Positions 8,526 to 17,000 of a stretch of 64,000 bases of DNA are shown piece by piece. Within the stretch, counting starts at the first letter, position 1. Each line of letters opens with the position of its first letter. The notes under the pieces were generated by a model. That model saw only the letters and a program-made list of their open reading frames with translations, was not told the origin of the DNA and searched no databases. The stretch spans positions 62,001-126,000 of the forward strand of contig NZ_WHSB02000001.1 of assembly GCF_010994755.1 (NCBI RefSeq), in the 5' to 3' direction. The translations under genes were made by a program, and so were the position numbers. Source of the stretch: Shinella lacus (lineage in GTDB: Bacteria > Pseudomonadota > Alphaproteobacteria > Rhizobiales > Rhizobiaceae).

Positions 8526-8539
8526 GCGGAGCGCTCCGC
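8526..8539. repeat. 14-bp palindrome after the decarboxylase gene
   Basis: GCGGAGCGCTCCGC starts at the base after the TGA of the decarboxylase gene. As RNA it can form only a short hairpin and is followed by GTTAAACCC rather than a T-run. It may mark the 3' end of the operon, but terminator function is not supported by a U-tract. Confidence 0.3.
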
Positions 8540-8608
8540 GTTAAACCCACCTCGCGGTGGAGGTCGTCGGGCGGCAGTGTGGCACCGCTCGACATCGGTC
8601 CATAAGGA

Positions 8609-8653
8609 CACAATATGGACGATTTAACTTGACTATCAAACTCATATATTGTG
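8609..8653. repeat. 8-bp inverted repeat flanking the upstream region of the AraC-type gene
   Basis: CACAATAT (8609-8616) and ATATTGTG (8646-8653) are perfect inverted copies separated by 29 bp, in the only AT-rich stretch between the decarboxylase gene and the regulator start at 8694. A TTGACT hexamer (8629-8634) lies between them. The arrangement could be an operator pair for the regulator or for an iron sensor. No match to a named consensus is claimed. Confidence 0.4.
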
Positions 8654-8693
8654 ATCGTCTCCCGCGAAAAGACCCTCTCCCCCGGAGACTATC

Positions 8694-9521
8694 GTGGAGA
8701 TCATCCGCGCCTGCGGCCTCAACATCTTTCTGGACACCTCGCCCGTGCGCCGGGAGATGGTTTGGGAGAGCGTAACACCGCCCGGCCACTGGATCGGCAC
8801 GCTGCTGGAAGGCAGCCTCTCGGTGGAGCAGGAGGGTTTTGGCTCGCATCTCTGGCAAAGCGGCGGCGGTACGATCTTTTCCGCGAGCGAGCATGTGCAT
8901 ACGCGCCATGTGGTGCTGCGCGACGGCGGCGTCGCGGCGGTCTTCGTGCAGATTGAGGAGGAGATGGCCGAACCGCTGATGGGGGGCGATACGCTGTCGC
9001 TGATCGCCCGCAAGACGCCGGACCCGCGCCTCGCGCTGCCGGAAGCCGCGCGCATGATCGCCTGGCAGATGCTCGGCTGCCCGCTGCAAGGGCCTGCCCG
9101 ACGCCTCTATATGACCGGCAAGGCCATGGAGATGGTGGCGCATATTCTCGACGACGCGACCGTGCCCGACCATGGCGGCGCGGCCAATTGGCCGACGCGC
9201 GACATCGCCCGGCTGCACGAGGCACGCGGCATCCTGCTTGCCGAACTCGCCGCACCGCCGAGCGTGCCCGAGCTCGCCCGCCGGGTGGGCACGAATGCCA
9301 AGAAGCTCGGCGCGGGTTTCCAGGCACTGTTCGGCAGCACCGTCTATGGTTTCGTCAAGACGAGCCGGCTCGATGCCGCACGGCTGTTGCTTGAAGGCGG
9401 CGAGACGTCGATTGCTCATGTCGCGCGGCAGGTCGGCTACCAGCCGCAGCATTTCGCCACCGAATTCCGCCGCCGCTTCGGCATGGCGCCCACCACCATC
9501 ACGGGCCGGGCACGCACGTAG
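8694..9521 (+). CDS. AraC family regulator, PchR-like
   Basis: A 275-residue regulator starting at GTG 8694, 6 bp after GGAGA. The N-terminal ~180 residues form a cupin-like effector domain. The C-terminal ~90 residues hold two HTH motifs; NAKKLGAGFQALFGSTVYGF and ETSIAHVARQVGYQ match the PchR/YbtA class, including the FG.T...Y segment shared by siderophore-responsive AraC proteins. Its gene immediately precedes a TonB-dependent receptor and an FptX-like importer, the same company PchR keeps in pseudomonads. It most likely activates the downstream uptake genes when the cognate ferri-siderophore is inside the cell. Confidence 0.85.
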   Translation: MEIIRACGLNIFLDTSPVRREMVWESVTPPGHWIGTLLEGSLSVEQEGFGSHLWQSGGGTIFSASEHVHTRHVVLRDGGVAAVFVQIEEEMAEPLMGGDTLSLIARKTPDPRLALPEAARMIAWQMLGCPLQGPARRLYMTGKAMEMVAHILDDATVPDHGGAANWPTRDIARLHEARGILLAELAAPPSVPELARRVGTNAKKLGAGFQALFGSTVYGFVKTSRLDAARLLLEGGETSIAHVARQVGYQPQHFATEFRRRFGMAPTTITGRART

Positions 9522-9540
9522 TCCGGTTCCCGAACACCTT

Positions 9541-9564
9541 TGGCGCAATCCCGAACGTGCGCCA
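9541..9564. repeat. 7-bp inverted repeat between regulator and receptor genes
   Basis: TGGCGCA (9541-9547) and TGCGCCA (9558-9564) are perfect inverted copies with a 10-bp spacer inside the 100-bp gap before the TonB receptor. It could be the binding site of the AraC-type protein or a leader hairpin. No RirA/Fur-like or Irr-like box is obvious in the gap. Confidence 0.4.
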
Positions 9565-9621
9565 GATTGTGCCCCCGGCAGGCCGCATGCGAAGACCCAC
9601 GCAAAGCTGAGGGAATTCGTC

Positions 9622-11727
9622 ATGAATCAAAAACGCCACGCCGCCTTGCGCACCGCCACCATCCTCGCGACCGCGGGCTTCGTCCTCTTCGATGCCGCCC
9701 GGCTTTCCGCGCAGGAGCAACCGGTCGAAGGTACGACGGTGCTTAAACAGATCGTCGTAACTGCCCGCCGCCGTGAGGAAAAAATCCAGAACGCGCCCGT
9801 CGCCGTCACCGCCATTGCCGGCGAGGACCTCGGCAAGGGCCGGACGGATACGATGGAGGACGTGGCCTTCAAGACGCCGAACGTGCTGTTCAACGGCCAG
9901 GGCGGCCCGGTCAGCATCCGCGGCGTCACCTCGCTCGGTATTTCCGGCGGCGTCGATCGCCAGCCGGCCGTCGGCATGTTCCTCGACGACGTCTACATCG
10001 CCCGACCGATGGGCTATCCCTTCATCCTGGAAGATCTGGAGCGCGTCGAGGTCGTGCGCGGCTCGCAGGCCACCCTCTATGGCAAGAACACGATCGGCGG
10101 CGCGGTGAACCTCATCTCGCGCGAGCCGGGCGACACGGCGGGCGGCGAATTCTCCGCGACGATCGGCACCGATCTCGACAGCCGCTTCAAGGCCGCCTTC
10201 GAAACGCCGATCGAGGGCACCGGCTGGGCTGTGCGCACCTCCGCGGCCTGGAGCGGCAATCGCGGCTACATCGAAAACCTCGTCAATGGCGATGATGTCA
10301 GCGATACCGACGTGTTCGGAGGTCGCGTCGTGGCGACCGGCGAGGTTGGCGACGACACCCGCGTGAAAATCATCGGCGACTTTACCCGCGACCGCAGCGA
10401 TGGCGGGCTCTGGTATGCGCCCCTCCCGCTCGCCTTCAACCACAAGGCGACACATGATTTTAATCCGGACAACAGCGTCGACAGCGGCGGCGTCTCGGTG
10501 CGCCTCGACCACGATTTCGAGACCGTGCGCCTGACCTCGGTGACGGCGTTCCGCGGCCATGAGATGAGCAGCTATCTCGACGGCGATTTCACCGCGACAC
10601 CCTATATCGGCCAGGCGCAGGAGGAGACCCAGCGCCAGTTCAGCCAGGAACTGCGCCTCTCCTCGCTCGACGACGACGTGTTCCGCTGGAGCGGCGGGCT
10701 GTTCTACATGCACGAGCGTTTCGAGGGCACGCAGTTTTTCGACCTCGTCTCCTTCCCGCGCAACGTCTGGAGCCGCGACGTCTTCGAGCAATCGGCCGAC
10801 ACGTTCTCGGTCTTCGGCGAGGCGAGCTATTTCGTGACGCCGGCATGGGAACTCTCGGCCGGCGGGCGCTACACCTATGACCGCAAGTCGACGACGAGCG
10901 AGATTTCCTCGCCGAGCGGCAGCTTCATGTTCGGCACGCCGGGCCGGGCGGAGGGCGACGTCTCCTTCTCCAACTTCTCGCCGGAAGCCGCCATCACCTA
11001 CCACGTCTCGGAAGGCAACATCGCCTACGCCAAGATCAGCCACGGCTACAAGTCGGGCGGCATCAGCCCCTATATCGAGGAGGACGGCTCGGCGAACCGC
11101 TACGATCCGGAAACCACCATGTCCTACGAACTCGGCACCAAGGCGACGTCGGACGACGGCCGGTTCACGCTGGCGGCATCGCTATTCTACATCGACTGGA
11201 AGGACCAGCAGGCGGTCATCTACACGACGCCGTTCACACGCGTCTATCGCAACGCCGCCGCCGCGACATCGAAGGGTTTCGAGATCGAGGCGACGGCCCA
11301 GTTGACCGAGGAGATCGGCCTTCGCGGCGGCTACGGTTATACCCATGCCCGCTACGACGAATTCGTCGATACCGTGATGGGCGCGGACTATAGCGGCAAC
11401 GACCTGCCCTTCGCACCGCGCCACAGTTTCAGCGCCGGTGTGAATTTCGCCCGCGAGCTCGAAGCCGGCGCGACGCTGAAGGCCGGCATCGACTACACGT
11501 TCCGCAGCTCCTACGCCTTCACCTCGGACAATAAGTACCGGCAGGACCCGACCCATCTGGTCGATGCCCATATCGGCATCGAGAAGGACGGCTGGAGTGC
11601 CAGCCTCTGGGCCAAGAACCTGACGGACGAGCGCTATCTGAAGAACTATTTCAGCTATAGCGGCACCGATATGGGCGTCGCCGCAGCCGGCCGCACCGTC
11701 GGCATCACGCTGGCGAAGGTGTGGTGA
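9622..11727 (+). CDS. TonB-dependent siderophore receptor
   Basis: A 701-residue outer-membrane receptor. The ATG at 9622 starts a signal peptide ending near RLSAQ; the frame is open upstream but that part overlaps the regulator gene. A TonB-box-like TTVLKQIVVTARRREEKI is followed by a plug domain (about residues 45-160; VEVVRGSQATLYGKNTIGGA) and a 22-strand-type barrel ending in the terminal aromatic strand VGITLAKVW. The AraC regulator and FptX-like gene on either side indicate ferric siderophore uptake. No siderophore biosynthesis gene is in the window, so the ligand is probably a xenosiderophore. The stop overlaps the next start (TGATG). Confidence 0.9.
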   Translation: MNQKRHAALRTATILATAGFVLFDAARLSAQEQPVEGTTVLKQIVVTARRREEKIQNAPVAVTAIAGEDLGKGRTDTMEDVAFKTPNVLFNGQGGPVSIRGVTSLGISGGVDRQPAVGMFLDDVYIARPMGYPFILEDLERVEVVRGSQATLYGKNTIGGAVNLISREPGDTAGGEFSATIGTDLDSRFKAAFETPIEGTGWAVRTSAAWSGNRGYIENLVNGDDVSDTDVFGGRVVATGEVGDDTRVKIIGDFTRDRSDGGLWYAPLPLAFNHKATHDFNPDNSVDSGGVSVRLDHDFETVRLTSVTAFRGHEMSSYLDGDFTATPYIGQAQEETQRQFSQELRLSSLDDDVFRWSGGLFYMHERFEGTQFFDLVSFPRNVWSRDVFEQSADTFSVFGEASYFVTPAWELSAGGRYTYDRKSTTSEISSPSGSFMFGTPGRAEGDVSFSNFSPEAAITYHVSEGNIAYAKISHGYKSGGISPYIEEDGSANRYDPETTMSYELGTKATSDDGRFTLAASLFYIDWKDQQAVIYTTPFTRVYRNAAAATSKGFEIEATAQLTEEIGLRGGYGYTHARYDEFVDTVMGADYSGNDLPFAPRHSFSAGVNFARELEAGATLKAGIDYTFRSSYAFTSDNKYRQDPTHLVDAHIGIEKDGWSASLWAKNLTDERYLKNYFSYSGTDMGVAAAGRTVGITLAKVW

Positions 11728-12983
11728 TGAGCGTGAACCCCGACACCCCGCCGCTCGCCGCCGCCAACACTTCCAGCGAAGCCGGGCGCCTGCGCTTCTT
11801 CCTGCTGATCGGCGCGCTCTATTTCACGCAGGGGCTGCCCATGGGGCTTTCCATGGAGGCCGTGCCGGTGCTGATGCGTCAGGCCGGCGTCTCGATGGAT
11901 GTCATCGCGCTGGTGCCGCTCGCCGGCCTTCCCTGGATCATAAAATTCCTCTGGGCGCCGATGGTCGACAACCGCTGGCATGCCGGCCTCGGGCGGCGCA
12001 AGAGCTGGATCGTGCCGATGCAGGCGATCCTCGCCGCCTGCCTGCTGCTGCTCGGCTTCCTGCCGCTCGAAGGCAGCGGCCTGTGGATGGCGGTGACGGC
12101 ACTCGCCATCGGCACGATTGCCAGCGCCACGCAGGACACCGCGACAGACGGCCTTGCCGCGGAACAACTGGCGGGACGCGGGCTCGCCTATGCCAATGCG
12201 TTGCAAGTGGGAGGCATGATGGCGGGCTTCATGGTCGGCGGCGGCGGCGTGCTGATGGTCGCCGATGCGCTCGGCCAGCAGGGCGTGTTCCTGCTGCTGG
12301 CGCTATTCCCGGCCCTGACGGTCGCCATCGCGCTTGGCTGGCGCGAACCGCCAAGGCCGGTTCCGGCACGCGAAGACACCAGGGCGCGGCTTGCCTATAC
12401 GTTCCGGCGGCCCGGCGTGGCCCTCCTCCTTGTGCTCGCCTTCATCTATGGCGGCGCGCATGCCGGTGGGCTCAGCGTCAGCAAAATCTTTCTCGTCGAC
12501 CAGGGCTGGTTGAACCAGGATACCGGGCTCGTCTCTACGATCAGCGGCCTCGTCATGCTCGTCATCGGCTGCCCGCTCGGCAGTGCGCTGACCGCACGCA
12601 ACCGCTGGGTCGCCATGGGCACGGGCATGCTGCTCGCCGCCACCTCGTTTGCCGCCTGGGGGCTGATCGCCGGCGGCATCCTGCCGTCCGGCTGGCTCTC
12701 GGTGTCGCTGGCGATCGGGCTCCTGTCGGTGGCAAGCGGCTTCATCGCCGTCTCCGCGGCGACCATCATCATGGCCTTCGGCGGGGCTGGCAAACAGGCG
12801 GGCACGGACGTCACCGTGCTGCAAAGCGCCAACGTGCTCGGCGAGATGGCGATTGCCGGCGTCGTCGTCTGGGTCGCCGGGCGCACCGGCTATGCCGCGA
12901 CATTCGCGGGCGCCACCGTGGCGCTTGTCCTCGCCGCACTCTTCGTCTCGCGCGCCGCGCGCTCCCTCCCCGTGACCCGATAG
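11727..12983 (+). CDS. RhtX/FptX-type siderophore importer (MFS/AmpG-like)
   Basis: A 418-residue inner-membrane carrier with about 12 hydrophobic segments. The N-terminal pattern FFLLIGALYFTQGLPMGL followed by GLPWIIKFLWAPMVD is the AmpG/RhtX/FptX family signature (rhizobactin 1021 and pyochelin importers are the characterised members). The ATG at 11727 shares its A with the receptor stop; GTG codons at 11721 and 11724 are alternatives. Placed directly after a TonB receptor it should carry the intact ferri-siderophore across the inner membrane by proton motive force, replacing an ABC importer. AmpG muropeptide permease activity is less likely in this context. Confidence 0.83.
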   Translation: MSVNPDTPPLAAANTSSEAGRLRFFLLIGALYFTQGLPMGLSMEAVPVLMRQAGVSMDVIALVPLAGLPWIIKFLWAPMVDNRWHAGLGRRKSWIVPMQAILAACLLLLGFLPLEGSGLWMAVTALAIGTIASATQDTATDGLAAEQLAGRGLAYANALQVGGMMAGFMVGGGGVLMVADALGQQGVFLLLALFPALTVAIALGWREPPRPVPAREDTRARLAYTFRRPGVALLLVLAFIYGGAHAGGLSVSKIFLVDQGWLNQDTGLVSTISGLVMLVIGCPLGSALTARNRWVAMGTGMLLAATSFAAWGLIAGGILPSGWLSVSLAIGLLSVASGFIAVSAATIIMAFGGAGKQAGTDVTVLQSANVLGEMAIAGVVVWVAGRTGYAATFAGATVALVLAALFVSRAARSLPVTR

Positions 12984-12999
12984 ATCGAGGATCCGATCC

Positions 13000-13635
13000 A
13001 TGCTTTCGCTCTCGTCCACCATGGTCGACCGCATCGCGCGGCGGCCGGGCGGCCTTCTCGGCTACCTGCTTTACCGCTTCCCCTTCGGCCACAAGATCGG
13101 CTTCAACCTGGCCTTCGACCGCCTGCCGCCGGAAAAGAGCGACCTCGTGCTCGAAGTCGGTTGCGGCGGCGGCGTCTTCCTGCGCCGCCTGCTCGCCGGC
13201 GGCTGTCGCGCCATCGCGATCGACCACAGCCCGGACATGGTGGCCAATTCCGGCAGGCTGAACGCCCGGGCGCTCGCCGAAGGGCGGCTGGCGCTGCACC
13301 AGGCGGACGCCGCGGCCCTACCGGTGGCGGATGGCGCGGTCGACAAGGTGTACTGCCTCAACGCCTTCTTCTTCTTCCCGCAACCAGCCGAAAGCCTGCG
13401 CGAAATGGCCCGCGTGTTGAAACCCGGCGGTCGGCTGGCGCTGATCACCTCGCCGCCTGCGTTTCGCCAGCAGATCGCGCGCTTTTCCCCCAGCATGGCG
13501 GAGAACATGCGCTTCGACGCACCGGAGACGCTCGCCGAATGGGCGAAGGATGCCGGCCTGAAGCCGGTCGAGACCCGCGAGGTCGCGACCGCGGGCTTCC
13601 TGTTCATTGCCAACAAGGAGGCGGCGCATGAGTGA
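13000..13635 (+). CDS. class I SAM-dependent methyltransferase
   Basis: A 211-residue methyltransferase. Motif I LVLEVGCGGGVFLRRLLAGG binds SAM, IAIDHSPDMV is the acidic end of strand 2, and VDKVYCLNAFFFFPQPAESL with MARVLKPGGRLAL is the typical post-motif pattern of the Methyltransf_11 family. It begins 16 bp after the importer gene and overlaps the small cupin gene by 8 bp, so it is part of the siderophore uptake unit. A methyltransferase is not a standard part of rhtX/fptX loci; it could modify the imported siderophore during iron release. Substrate is unknown. Confidence 0.8.
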   Translation: MLSLSSTMVDRIARRPGGLLGYLLYRFPFGHKIGFNLAFDRLPPEKSDLVLEVGCGGGVFLRRLLAGGCRAIAIDHSPDMVANSGRLNARALAEGRLALHQADAAALPVADGAVDKVYCLNAFFFFPQPAESLREMARVLKPGGRLALITSPPAFRQQIARFSPSMAENMRFDAPETLAEWAKDAGLKPVETREVATAGFLFIANKEAAHE

Positions 13636-13909
13636 CCCGCAGATCATCGAAGGCCCCGGCTTTCGCGGCCGCATCACCGGCAGGCTCGGCGACATGCTGG
13701 TCATCGACGCTGAGGTGGAGGCCGACATCCCGGCGCACGCCGCCGACACCGAGGAATTCGCCATCGTCGTCTCCGGCCGATTCGAGGTGACGATAAACGG
13801 CACGACGCTGCCCTGCGGCCCGGGCGATCACCTCGTCGTCGAGGCCGGCGTGGAACACGCCATCCGCGTCATCGAGCCCGGCCGCCTCGTGCTGATCGGC
13901 AGGATGTAG
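13628..13909 (+). CDS. small cupin domain protein
   Basis: A 93-residue single-domain cupin. The segment DTEEFAIVVSGRFEVTINGT and the following GPGDHLVVEAGVEHAIRVIE give the two conserved cupin strands, with Glu, His and His at possible metal positions. The ATG at 13628 overlaps the methyltransferase stop by 8 bp, implying translational coupling. A role next to siderophore import is not established; metal or ligand binding is a guess. This is the last gene of the locus. Confidence 0.75.
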   Translation: MSDPQIIEGPGFRGRITGRLGDMLVIDAEVEADIPAHAADTEEFAIVVSGRFEVTINGTTLPCGPGDHLVVEAGVEHAIRVIEPGRLVLIGRM

Positions 13910-13999
13910 CGACCTTCCGGCGGAAACTTGCCGGCAACACGGCCTCCGCGTCAAGAAATTACGCGCCATGACGTCCGTGCGAATTTTTCTAACAAAAAC

Positions 14000-14027
14000 T
14001 TGACTCCCTTACTCTTATTAAGATAGG
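14000..14027 (+). promoter_or_regulatory. candidate promoter for the glutamate synthase-like operon
   Basis: TTGACT (14000-14005) and GATAGG (14022-14027) are separated by 16 bp in an AT-rich stretch of the 156-bp gap. The -10 match is weak. The start would give a leader of about 30 nt ending with the strong ribosome site AGGAGG at 14053-14058. No sigma54/NtrC-type site, which might be expected for nitrogen control, is visible. Confidence 0.35.
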
Positions 14028-14065
14028 TCAGCATCACTGACACATTCGATATAGGAGGATGCGAC

Positions 14066-17000
14066 TTGGAGCACCGTGGCAACACCACCGGCCTTTACGA
14101 TCCCTCGCAAGAGAAGAGCAGTTGCGGCGTTGGCTTCATCACGCGAAAAGACGGCGTCCAGACGCATGACGTGCTCAAGAGGGGCCATGAGGCGCTGTGC
14201 GCCGTGCCGCATCGCGGCGGCATGTCGGCGGAAGGCGTGGGCGATGGCGCCGGCGTTTCGGTCGATCTGTCGCTCGGCTTCTTCCGCAAGCTGACCGCAC
14301 GCCCCGACCTCCAGTCGCGCCGCTTCGGCGTCGGCAACTTCTTCCTGCCGAGCGACCCCGCCTGCCGCGCGGAAGCAGAACAGATCATCGGCGATGCGCT
14401 CGCCGGGCAGGGTTTCGCCCTGCTTTTGGAGCGTGCCGTTCCGGTCGACGAAAGCGCCATCCGGCCGGCCGCCGTGCGCTACCAATTGCCGATCCGCCAA
14501 TGGGTCTTTGCCTGCCATGACGCGGCGGCAAGCGAGGCTGTATTCGATTTCCGCATCCACAAGGCGCTGCTGGCGATCGAGGCTCGTGCCTATATCGAGC
14601 CGCACCTTGCCGGGCTCTATCCGCTCTCGATGAGTGCAAGGACGCAGGTGCTGAAGGGCCGGCTGAACTCCAACGAGGTCATGCCCTATTTCCGCGACCT
14701 GGTGGACCTCGACCACACCGTCAACACCATGTATTTCCACACGCGGTTTTCCACCAACACCGACCCGCATCCCTCCATGGCCCAGCCCTTCCGGCTGATG
14801 GCGCACAACGGCGAACTCAACACCGACCGCAAGAACCGCCTCTCCGAGGCCGCGATTGCGCTTGCAAAAAACGCCTCGATCATCCGGCCGAAGGGCCAGT
14901 CGGACAGCTGCCGTCTCGATCAGACCTTGCAGACCCGCGTGCTGGAGGACGGGCTCGATCTCGTCACCGCCGTCGTCTCGATGATGCCGCCGGCCTGGGA
15001 GAACGACGATACGCTGTCGCCCGAGGTCGTGGCGATGCTCGAATACTTCTCGCTCTACGAGGAGAAGAACGACGGCCCCGCCGCCCTCATCTTCGGCGAT
15101 GGCGACATTATCGGCGCACGGCTCGACCGGCTGGGCCTGCGCCCGCTGCGCACGGTCGAGACGGCGGACTATCTCTGCGTCATGTCGGAAGCGGGCCAGA
15201 TCGCCTTTCCGCCGGAAGCCGTGCTGCGCCGTGGCCGCATCGAGGCCGGCGGCATGCTCTGCTACGATCACACCGCCAAGCGTGCCTTCGGCACCAACGA
15301 GGCGCTGGAGATGCTGGCCGCCCGCCGCCCTTATCGCGACCTGCTCCGCGACGCGCGCGTGAACCTCGCCGACCTGCCGGAAGTCCCGGCCGACGCGCAG
15401 GGCTCGCCGCTGCGCTACAATGGCGATCTCGAACGCCAACAGCGTTACGTCGCCTATTCGTTCAACCAGGAAAGCTTCAAGTTCCTGATGGACCCGATGC
15501 TCCAGACCGGGGCGGAGAAGATCTCCGCCATGGGCTACGGCAACGCCATCAATGCGCTCTCCGACCAGGAAGGCGGCGTCGCGAAATACTTCTCGCAGCG
15601 TTTCGCGCAGGTGACCAACCCGCCGCTCGATTCGATCCGCGAGGCGGACGGCATGACGCTGCGCGTGGCGCTCGGCGCCAAGCCGAATATCGGTGCGAAG
15701 GCGGCCCGCCAGATCGTCGTGCCCTCGCCGATCCTCACCCATCTCGACATGCTGCGCATCCGCGAGCAGGCGGAAACGCCGGTGCGGCGGTTCGAAATGC
15801 TGTTCACGCCCGACCTTGAGGACGCGGCGGCGAACGAACATGCGCTCGAACAGGCGATCGCCACCCTCTGCGAGGCGATTGCCGGCTTTGCCCGCGAGGA
15901 AGGCGGCATCGCCGTTGTCACCGACCGGCATGTGGCGAAGGGCCGTGCGGCATTGCCGATGATCCTCGTCGTCTCCGCCGTCAACCAGAAGCTCATCGAG
16001 GAAGGCCTGCGGCTGCGGCTCTCGCTGGTCGTCGAAAGCGGGCAGATCTGCTCCTCGCACCATGTCGCGGCCGTGCTCGGCTTCGGCGCCTCGGCGGTCT
16101 ATCCGCTCGGCGTGCAGTTCCGCGCCGAGGAAAAGTTCGGCGCGGAGGCCGACAAGGCCTTCAAGCGCTTCGCCAAGGCGGCCGAAAAGGCGCTGATGAA
16201 GACCATGGGCAAGGTCGGCCTCTGCACCGCGGAAAGCTATATCGGCGGCGAGTTCTTCGAGCCCAACTTCCTCGACACCAACGATCCGGTGCTGAAGCGC
16301 TACTTCCCCAACGTGAAGACGCCGGTCGGCGGCGTGAATTTCAAGGTCATCGCAGCCGCCGTCGCCGGCTGGCACGCCAAGGCGCTGACCGTGAAAAGCG
16401 AGAACGACATCCCGCTTCTTGGCCTCTTCAAGGAGCGCGCCGAGGGCGCCGGCCACTCCTTCGGCACGGCGGCCGTGCGCGGCTTCGTCGACATGACGGA
16501 GGAGAAGATCGCCTTCGACGGCGCGGGTGAGGACGATCCCTTCCTGCGCCTGCTGACGCTCAACCGGCTGGACGACGCCTTCGGCCTCGACGATGCCGCC
16601 TATAGCAACAACGGCTTCGAGAAGCTGACATCCGAGGCGATCGATCGTTTCACCATCACGCCCGGCTACCGCACCTTCATCCGCCAGATGACCGAGGAAC
16701 GCACCCGGCGGCCCGCGGCCTTGCGCGACGTGCTCGCGCTGCCGGCGGACATCACTTACCTCGCGTCGGCGGAGGATTTCCGCAAGGAGATGGGCCGCTT
16801 CTCACGCAAGGGCAACAACAGTTTCATGGTGCGCGGCCTCGCCTGCGAAACACTTGCCGACGATACCTTCCGCCTGACACTCGCCGGTGGCGAACTGGCG
16901 CGGCTCGCGGCGCTTGGCCAGTCCCTCGTCATGCGTTTCGGCCCCGACATCCTCGGCCATTGGCTGGAGGGCGGGGCGTTGATGGTGCAGGCGGCCGGCG

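Noticed and set aside
9172-9621. N-terminal extension of the TonB receptor
   Set aside because: It overlaps the AraC-type gene; a clear signal peptide begins at ATG 9622.
9499-11043. Minus-strand frame opposite the TonB receptor
   Set aside because: Shadow of the receptor gene; no motif or ribosome site.
14018-16456. Long open frame of over 800 codons on the minus strand opposite the glutamate synthase-like gene
   Set aside because: It is rich in Arg, Gly, His and Asp with no recognisable domain and mirrors the codon structure of the plus-strand gene. Such shadow frames are usual in GC-rich DNA.
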